64,000 nt of DNA, from NCBI GenBank assembly GCA_903813345.2, contig CAIIXF020000003.1, positions 5,417,815-5,481,814 of the forward strand. The letters are read 5' to 3'. The DNA is from Owenia fusiformis (Eukaryota; Annelida; Polychaeta; Sabellida; Oweniidae). The position numbers and the translations under genes were made by a program. The notes beneath the pieces are model-generated. The model saw nothing but the letters and a program-made list of their open reading frames with translations. It made no database searches and was not told the origin of the DNA. Every line of letters starts with the position of its first letter. Positions within the stretch are counted from its first letter, which is position 1. Below, piece after piece: positions 55,770-64,000 of this stretch.

Positions 55770-56199
55770 CTTGTTACGTGTTAAAAAAGGCAAGAACTTA
55801 ACTTCGACATATGAGTGTTACCTGATGAATGGGACCCTCATGTGCCTTCCAAATGGTAGTAAACGAACTCCAATGTTACTACATCAGCTTATCCGTCCCA
55901 TCAACAATAAGTACATTTATACAAGAAATTTAAACGAACTGTTCCCAAAAATTTTCATACTGGCTTGTCATTTTCGGAAGTCATGATACGTTATATTACC
56001 GAACATGTGTGAAAATAGAATGTTTGTTTGATGCTTGGATGTTCGCATTTTATTAAGCTCTCGTAAAATGAATGAACGCCATAGGATAGCACAATCAAGA
56101 CCCTCTGGACTTATTTTGCATATTGAGTTTCACCACGGCACATATTTGTAATTACTCACAAATATAAGTAGTTTTAATATGGAAATATATTTTGAAACA

Positions 56200-58746
56200 A
56201 TGTTAAAGTAACATATACATATATATTACATGTACAGTAAAAGGGTGGTTATACCACGAACTCTCAAAGCGGTTATTTATGAAACCAAATAACGACAAGT
56301 AATGGTTACTCACTATTTCTACTTGTCTGTGACGCTGGTTACCCAAACTATCTGAGATCCTTACTTAACCTTGTGGTACCACTAAATCAACTGAGTGATC
56401 CTAACAACTACAGTGATAGCCTATACTATCTACTGGCTGTGGAAACACGGTGTCTTCATCTGAATTAACTAACTCACTAACTCTTTGTCCTGGCTCACAG
56501 CGAATCCCTATACTACCTACTGGCTGTGGAAACACTGTGTTTTCATCTGAATTAGCTAACTCACTAACTCTTCGTTCTACAAGTCCTAACACTTAACTAT
56601 ATTCTAATAACTCATGAACTAACATTAACCTATAACGGTTACATACTTAAAATATTGTTCTAACAACTTCCCTATGCTATGAATGCATAGATACTACTTA
56701 GTGGTAAGTTTTCAGTTATAATATCTCATTTGGACATAATGACCCATAAAAATGTGCATATATCAGACAGAATGTTGCTGATTCAATGATAATAATCAGT
56801 CAATGTATACTGGGACACCCTGTAATAATATTAGCGATATTCTAATGTTTGCTGGTAACGGTAACTCTTATCGTCGCTCCGGTACAATGAAGGCTTTGTT
56901 TTGCTCAACGACTAAACTCAGCACAATCCTTCTATATAACATATAATCAACTACTCAATCTGGCCTTCTGTGCAAGTGATCAAGGTTTATTGTACCACAC
57001 TATAATAACTCCAATATGTCAATCATTGAACGATATGCCATCATAATGATCACGGTATAATGTTACACTCTATAATGATATTGTGCTGGTATGCTGGTAT
57101 CTTAGGCTCCTATATTGTCGCTCTGGTTCATATTCTGTCTGGTTCTTATTGTAATTGTTGATCACAGCAAATTGTGACATACTCAGTCGAAATGTTGACA
57201 CATGCGCAGACCTCTATTTAGTGATATTTTCATTTCAAATATGGCGGCCAATCCGATGTCTGATGACCCTTACAAAGAATCTAGGCAGTGTGCAATTTTA
57301 CCTCCTGTGAAATAACAAGTGGAATTTAGTAGTTGTTTTGTGTTTTATTATCATTCTGCATCGTAATTCTATGTGATGTGGTGTTGAAATGTCAGCAGAA
57401 ATACATATCCATACGATAATCGAGTGAATCAGATAACAGATTTTCCGAAAACACGTCTCGTGCTAAGCGTGTAAAAACTTGTATTAACATGCTCAAAAGT
57501 GCCAATGTGCACATCAATGTCAAGCTAAATCAATGTTGTGTCTAAAACAGGTACCTGATCTACTCAAGACAGCTTATCATTCACGTATACACGCTTAGCA
57601 AACACGGCGAAATGATCTGAATCTTGGAATTTCGTTTGAGAGCTAGTAATGTTTGCTCCGGTCTTCGTCATAAGTGTTCATCAGACTTCACGCATGCTCA
57701 GGAGAAAAACCATCAACCAATCACGTTTATAAATCAATTTTGCGCATGCGCCTTACAACGGTAAAGAAATTTGTATTTATAAACGAACCAATTTGAGATA
57801 ACCCGATATCAGTCGGAGAAATCTGACGATCTACGAAACTCACTTCAAAAAATCAAATGCGGACTGACGGCGTATTCTACTATGTTTGGATCTAAGATTT
57901 TCAGCATAGATAAAGTCTTTTATGATCTTTCGAATGAGGTAAGTCTCTAGTTCGAAAGACAATCGTATCAACTTGAACAAAAGTTGAGTTTTGACGAAAA
58001 ATTTTAACATGCGCAGAAGTCCCATTTTCGTTGTACCATATTGACTGTACTATTATTACTAATGCCAATCTGTTAATGCTATAACACCATAATAGTCAAT
58101 GTATATGGGAATACTCTGTATCGATAATCACTGATACTCATTCTAGTCTCCAGTTCACGTGTAAATACTGAACACTGTTAATACACACTATGACTACTGC
58201 TGAAGCACTATAACTACTCGTGCCAATCAATTAACGTTATAACACCATAATAGTCAATGAATATGGGATTACTCTGTATCGATATCTTCCTATGAATCAC
58301 TGATACTCATTCTGGTCTCCAGTTCCCGTGTGAATACTAAACACTGTTAATATACACTATGAATTCTACTGAAGCACTTTAACTACTAGTGCCAATCAAT
58401 TAATCTTATAACACCCTAATAGTCAATGTATATGGGGATACTCTGTACCGATATCTTTCTATAAATCACCAATACTCATTCGGGAGTTGAGTTCACGTGT
58501 GAATACTGGACACTGTTAATACACACTTTGATTATTACACTAGGCAAATCAGTTAATGTTACAAAACTACATCTACAAGCAACACTGATCACATGCTATA
58601 AATCGTGCAATTTGTTGCGTATCTCAAGGTATAGCTGCTATATTCTGTAAAACAAACCACCACCACAAGCGTTAGTATAAGGCCACTGGGAAGAATAATC
58701 TACTATACTCTATACCTGAAAACACATAAAAATATACCATATTACA
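56200..58746 (-). repeat. Probable 3' long terminal repeat region of the Ty3/mdg4-type element
   Basis: On the minus strand a purine-rich tract, AAGGAAGGGAGGA (58747-58759), comes directly before TGTAATATGG, as a polypurine tract precedes the 3' LTR. The far edge of the LTR cannot be fixed because the other LTR lies outside the window; about 56.2 kb is a loose lower bound. The region carries a roughly 175-base unit three times (58055-58560) and a roughly 90-base unit twice (56420-56580). Confidence 0.5.
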
Positions 58747-58781
58747 TTCCTCCCTTCCTTGACCTACACTAACCCAAGAAT

Positions 58782-59375
58782 TTATTTGTGCTTAGTACAG
58801 CTGCGTTTACTACCTGCCGGCAAAATGTTTTTATTGCTGACTTCACAATGGTGTTTCGGAAAATTCACGGTATATTGGGATTCACCATATGGCAGTTCCT
58901 GTTCTTCATCCCAAAACTGTTCCTCATCATCTTGGGACAACTCATGAAAGTTAGATTCTGAAGAAGTATCATCTTCCTCCCCAGATAGATCATCTTCCTC
59001 ACCAGAGAGATGATCGGTAACTGGGACAGTCTCTTGTTCTCCATCTTCATGGTTATTTCTGTTATTGATAATAGCATCATCTTCCAATTCCTCATCTGAA
59101 CTGGAATTGTCAATTTCACTATCTGACCCATGCAAATGAATGGGCAACCCCTCGGCTTTCCCATCTTGTATAGGTTTTTCAATATCAGCTTGACTGGTAT
59201 TGAAGATTCTTCGACTGATAAACTTCTTCAGCCTATCATAATTCACATGGATCACTTTGTTGCCTAAGTCCACCTTATATGTGACATCAGATGTGCGCCT
59301 TAAGATCTTAAATGGCCCCTTCCATGGATTATGAAGCTTCCCATCTTTCCCACGTGCAGTTGGGTCAAACAGCAT
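58782..59375 (-). other. GPF module and acidic C-terminal tail of pol (fossil element)
   Basis: WKGPFKILRRTSDVTYKVDL is the GPY/F module that follows the integrase core in many Ty3/Gypsy elements. It is followed by an Asp/Glu/Ser-rich tail with tandem LSGEEDD. I see no chromodomain. Confidence 0.75.
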
Positions 59376-62300
59376 GACTTTGTCACCATGTTCATATTTC
59401 TGGAACGTTCCTTTGAGATCCTTATCATATTGAGCCTTTTGTCGCTTTGAGATTTACTGATGTTGTCTTGAGCCAAGTTAAATACCTTCCTCATATCCCT
59501 CTGAAGAGTAGCCACCCAAGATTGTGCAGAGACCCTTTCAATTGGGTAAGCTTCACCAACCATCCAGTCTATGGGTAAATGAGCTTCTCTGCCAAAGGTC
59601 AGCATGAAGGGCGAAAACCCGGTAGTACTATGAACACTTGTTCTGTATGCAAAGAGGACTAAAGGTAGCTTTAGATCCCAATCACGGTTTTCCTTTGCAA
59701 ATATGGAGAGAGAGTTTATCAACATTTTATTATTCCTCGCTATCATGCCATCTGTCTTTGGATGATATGAAGTGGTCCGTCTTTTCTTGGTTTCAAGTAC
59801 CCTGCATAGCTCTTTAAACAGTCTACTTTCGAATTGAGACCCCTGGTCTGAATTTATACTGACTGGACAACCAAACCTTGATATCCATTCCCGAACCAGT
59901 AGTGACGCTGTTCTCTCAGTTTTGATGTCTTTCATGGGATAGGCTTCAACCCATTTAGTCAGGTAATCACCCACCACCATGGCATATTTATTACCCCGTG
60001 ACGTGGGTGGTAATTCGACAAAGTCCATGGCAATTTCCTCAAATGGTCTCCCCTTCACCGGAATACAAGTTAGTGGCGCTTTTGGTTTGGTTTTCGGGGA
60101 CTTTCTTTGTTGACACTCAACACAGCTTGAACACCAATCCTCAACATCTTGTTGAAATCCTGGCCAATAGTACCTAAGTCTGATACGTGCTGAAGTTCGG
60201 TCTGTTCCGAAATGGCCTGACAAAATATTATCATGAAGTTCACCTAATGCAAATTCTCTCCAAGATTTAGGAAGGACTATTTGCATTATACTTGGTAATC
60301 CATTTTCTCTCTCAACTTCTCTATATAAGACCCCTCTGTATAACTTTAGATTCTTCTTCTGCTTATAAATCCACCTTGAAGTTCTTGATGCTTGACTTAG
60401 TTGTTCTTGACTTGGCTCTCCCCTTCTCAACCACTTTAATACCTGCCCGATATCAGGGTCCTCCTTCTGGTCCTCCTTAAGAGTATCCATATTAAGGAAG
60501 GGGGCCTTTTGATCATCAGCAAAACCACCATTCTGACCTAGTGCATGGTTTTTATTGTTCTGGTCCTCAGCTAGTTCGGGGAGTGCATCCTTTAGTGAAG
60601 TTTGTTGGCTCTCGCTGATCAACTTATCTGTTACATCTGGAGATAACTTTGGGTGATCTTCCAGAAGTTGTTCCTTGAGTGATGTAGCCCTCTGCCATGT
60701 ATTCACATTTTGGTGATCAGGTATTGGCTTACTAGGGCACAACTTCAATGGCTGTGGTGCTAGATCATTTAGTTCCCTCTGTCCCTGCTTAGCAACATCA
60801 AGTGTGGTGCATTTATTTATCTGTGCTGGTTCCCCAACTTGTATTCCAACTGATTTGCTCATTGTCTTGGATTCTGATTCATCTTCTAATCTTGAGAGGA
60901 AATCTGCATTTGCATGCTCACTTCCTTTACGATAGACAATGGTATATGGAAATTCTTCCAGCAACATGAGCCAACGTGCCCAACGGCCCTTAGGTTCCTT
61001 GATATTCCTAAGCCAAACCAGAGGATTGTGGTCGGTCCTCAGAATAAATGGTTTGCCATATAAGAATTGACGGAACTGGTTCACAGCATAAATGATGGCT
61101 AGACATTCACGTTCTGTAGTCGAATAGTTCCTTTGCTCCTTGGTCAGAGTCGAGCTTGCAAAGGCAACTGGCCTTTCATGACCTTTGTCATCTTGCTGTG
61201 ATAAACAAGCCCCCACTGAGTTGGCTGAGGCATCAGTGTCTACCAGAAAATCCCTATCAAAACAGGGGTATGCCATCACCTGATAAGATGCAAGTGTTTT
61301 CTTCAGAGTCTCCACTGCTTGGAGTTGATCTGCATTAAGTGTCAGTAACTTAGTTTTATGGAGTCTGCTGTTTTTAATGCTGTCATATAAAGGTTTAGCA
61401 GTGTCTGCCATTCCTTTTATGAACCTCCGGTAGTAGTTCAATTTCCCTAAAAACCGCAACATCTGTTCTATCGTCTTCGGAGTTGGCATCTCAACTATGG
61501 CCTTTACAGCATCTTCATTTGGTCGGACCCCATTGGCATCTACCACATATCCCAAATATTTAACAGCTTTTTGGGCGAAATAGCATTTCAGTGGTTGTAG
61601 TTTGAGTCCATGCTGCCTCAATCGATTGAACACCCGCTGTAGAGATTCCAGGTGTTCATCAAAGGACGATGAATACACAATGATGTCGTCGAGGTAGACT
61701 AATACCTCTTGGTAATTTAAGCCTTGCATGATCAGACTCATCAGTCGCTGGAAGGTATGTGGAGCACCCTTCAATCCAAAGGGCATGCGGTTAAATTCCC
61801 AGTGGCCTTTTCTCGTTGAAAATGCGGTAAGGGGTTTGCTTGTTTCATCCAGCTCGACCTGATGGTAACCGCTCGTAGCATCTAGAGTGGAGAAGATTCT
61901 AGCCTTTGACAAGTGATCTATGGCATCACCGATACGGATTAATGGAAAGTGCTGATCTTCTGTTGCATTGTTAAGAAATCTACTGTCATGACAAAACCTC
62001 CACTTACCACTGCTCTTTGGAACTAGTAACACTGGAGATGAGTGAGGCGACATTGACGGCTGAATTATTCCACATGCCAACATCCTGTCAACTTCTTGGT
62101 CAATAACCTCAAGTTCCTTTGGGCTGTGGCGATACTGCCTGCGAAAGATAACTTTCTCTTCCTTCAATTTAATATGATGTTTCATAATATCCATTTTGCC
62201 CAAGTCATTAACATCCTCAGAAAACACACACCTATAATCTTGAAGAAGGCGAAGCAGTCTGTCCGATTGTGCTGAGTCTAAATGGTGTACATCTGCTCTC

Positions 62301-62560
62301 CATCTTGCCAAGGCCTCCAAAAACATTGAAGGATCTTTCGGCAATATCTTTGATGTCAGTGGGGTTGCACCCACCTCATTGATTGGGGCAACATTACCGT
62401 CCTTTCCAAAGGGATCAGGTACCGCATCATATTCACCTATAGTTGTCGTGTCAAACACCCCCATGTGGGTGCCTTTATAAAGTCGTCTTGGAGATGTCTC
62501 TGGGTTAAGCACTCTAACTTGAACTGATTTCAACACATCTGCAACACATCTGCTCGGCAA
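59300..62560 (-). other. Reverse transcriptase, RNase H and integrase region (fossil element)
   Basis: The RT motifs are WRFCHDSRFLN, FSTLDATSGYHQVEL, FNRMPFGLKGAPHTFQRLM and VYLDDIIVYS. RNase H shows FLVDTDASANSVGACLSQQD, ERECLAIIYAVNQFRQFLYG and LRTDHNPLVWL. The integrase has an H-H-C-C finger (about 60100-60260: GHFGTDRTSARI, CSSCVECQQRK) and a core with MDFVELPPTS, NSDQGSQFES and SYHPKTDG. This matches Ty3/mdg4 pol. Confidence 0.93.
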
Positions 62561-63258
62561 AGCCCATTAGCCGCTACTACATGTTTCCGAGACAGTAATT
62601 TAGTGCTTGGGGTAAACAACCCAGATATGGAGTTCAAACGCATTGGTAACCTAGCTTCCACCCATGCTTCACTTTGCCCAGGTAGGATGACATCTCGAGC
62701 CAGGGTGATTTTACACACTGCATTCCTATCCTCAGATATTGGGTTGAGTTTCAATGACTCATCATCAAGCCTGATAATGCTATTCTTTTTTGACACTGAC
62801 CATGTATCAAATTGATCCAAGACATCACGTCCAAGCAAGGCTGTCTTGGTTGAGCCCTGGATAACTGTCGTGAGCAAGGGTAGAACCCTGGAACCAATAG
62901 ATATTGTTAGCTGAACTTGTCCTGCTACTTTGATACCTGTGCCATCTGCTGAAACACATGTAAAAGACTCAGGTTGTGACCTCAACTCAATGTCTTCAAG
63001 ATGTTGTTTGTAGGTATTCATGTCGATAACTGAGATCTTGGCACCTGTGTCAATTAGCCATTGCATTGGACGCTGCACATCACCTTCTCGATTTCCAACT
63101 CCTACTGTTACCATGAGACCAGAAGATCCTTTTATCTCAGCAACCTCATTATTCGAGGAGCCGCTAACTGGTCTGTTGGAAGACGAATCTTTCCCATCTG
63201 TAGTTCCTGTCTGGTTCGATCTCTGTCTATTACTAGGGGATGGACAAGCCTTAGCCAT
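62530..63258 (-). other. Aspartic protease region (fossil element)
   Basis: WLIDTGAKISVIDMNTY is the retropepsin active-site motif (D-T-G-A), followed at the usual distance by ALLGRDVLDQF. Part of the LTR element. Confidence 0.85.
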
Positions 63259-63309
63259 GTGGCCTATACCTTGGCAATTATAGCATCGTACACCTGATGA
63301 GGTTCCTTG

Positions 63310-63918
63310 TTAAGTAAAACAATTACGAGCTATATGCCCTGGCTTACCACAATGAAAACACGAAACATTACTCTGCCTGGGCTCAGATGTTGACTGTTGG
63401 GTCTTGAGTGATGATACAACAAGATTCTTTAATTCAAGTAATTCTTCCCGAAGTTGTGAAACTTGGTCAGGTTGTTGTACCACTGGAGGACCCACCGCTC
63501 CTATAAGTGATCCTTGATCCTCTGACTTGCTTTGCTTTGTTGCCTCCCAAACCCTGGTAGCCAATGTCAGCAGAGCCTCTTTGTCTAAGGAATGCACATC
63601 ACTCTGTTTGGACATATCTTCCAACAGCTTACTTGGAATGGACTGGATGAACTGCGTCGTTATCATCATAAGTCTGGCATCCTGAGACACCTCTGGATAT
63701 ACTAACTTGGACTGTTCAAGCAACTTAGAATAGAACGTCTTGGGTGTATCAGACCCTAGTTGCATCTTAGTATATGTCTCCATTGCTGCTTTCCTTGTAG
63801 GTCGCACCTCAGTACCAATGGCAGCTGTCAGCGTCTTAAAATCTATATCTTCGTCTTCAGTTAATATCCTCTCATACTCTTCGAGAGGCTTGCCATCCAG
63901 AGTAGTACTGAGCATCAC
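63310..63918 (-). other. Gag region with CCHC zinc knuckle (fossil element)
   Basis: A capsid-like region of Ty3/Gypsy gag ends in the nucleocapsid knuckle CFHCGKPGHIARNC, the C-x2-C-x4-H-x4-C RNA-binding motif. It belongs to the LTR element and is incomplete in view. Confidence 0.85.
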
Positions 63919-64000
63919 TATTTTGGTCGGTTCTGTCCAGTTATTGGCAGTTGCTACCCTGCAAAAGTGTTTCAGCCAGCTATCCCAGGTTGTTGTCTTA

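Larger units (their letters stand above)
58747..64000 (-). mobile_element. Ty3/mdg4-type (Gypsy) LTR retrotransposon, internal region, cut by window edge
   Basis: The domain order on the minus strand is that of the Ty3/Gypsy family: gag with zinc knuckle (63310-64000), aspartic protease (about 62950-63150), reverse transcriptase (about 61440-62350), RNase H (about 60880-61290), integrase (about 59500-60260), GPF-type module, then an acidic tail (to 58782). The part in view is nearly complete and mostly open. It changes reading frame about two or three times, and some of this may be the programmed frameshifting known in the family. The primer-binding site, 5' LTR and gag start lie beyond 64000. 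The open state suggests a fairly young copy; LTR divergence, the usual clock, cannot be measured here. Confidence 0.93.

Noticed and set aside
54715-55986. Frames of about 70-80 codons around the second hAT MITE (54715-54951, 55771-55986)
   Set aside because: No known motif and no shared splice logic; they are short AT-rich frames between repeats.

Overview
The window looks like nuclear DNA of an invertebrate animal, most likely a marine lophotrochozoan. It is AT-rich, its genes have small exons split by long introns with GT-AG borders, and it is full of minisatellites and mobile-element remains. The lineage is my guess from base composition and repeat style; the sequence has no diagnostic marker for it.

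Layout. At 1-2050 (+) lie the last four coding exons of CNOT10, a scaffold subunit of the CCR4-NOT deadenylase. A diverged repeat follows at 2289-3012, then about 3 kb of a 41-45 bp minisatellite (3013-5962). At 6504-14001 (+) lies a complete GLIPR2/GAPR-1-like CAP-domain gene with two candidate first exons, each giving a Met-Gly (myristoylation-type) start. A mariner-like element sits in its first intron. From 53135 down to 15899 (-) runs one complete gene of the POGLUT2/POGLUT3 (KDELC) family of ER protein O-glucosyltransferases. I could trace every exon from signal peptide to a C-terminal RDEL. All phases agree, and the product is 506 aa, close to the vertebrate proteins.

The main discovery is inside this gene. 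The exon for the segment with the NLGDWPL and PIFSWCGS motifs is present as three tandem, diverged copies (38200-38372, 34348-34520, 32963-33135). Each is exactly 173 bp, with identical phases (0 in, 2 out), intact splice sites and an open frame. Because 173 is not a multiple of 3, only one copy can be used per mRNA, so this is a predicted mutually exclusive exon cluster in the catalytic domain. The introns around the copies carry four minisatellites (27386-30822, 30884-32336, 33797-34331, 36601-38066). They share a GGTCATG-type core, and the array between copies b and c is in inverted orientation to the others. The pre-mRNA could therefore form long-range duplexes that loop out one exon or another.

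A second gene is nested on the opposite strand in intron 2 (42641-46417, +). It encodes a 94-aa secreted cysteine-rich peptide with paired C-x3-C motifs that I do not recognise. The large introns also hold a 5.8-kb element with about 520-bp inverted ends, containing a broken unfamiliar gene and a nested LINE. They also hold an L1/Tx1-like LINE tail with target-site duplication, an 850-bp foldback element, and several short inverted-repeat elements. Upstream of the glucosyltransferase gene are a perfect 64-bp palindrome and two hAT-type MITEs in opposite orientation. From about 56.2 kb to the right edge lies most of a Ty3/mdg4-type (Gypsy) LTR retrotransposon on the minus strand, cut by the window end.
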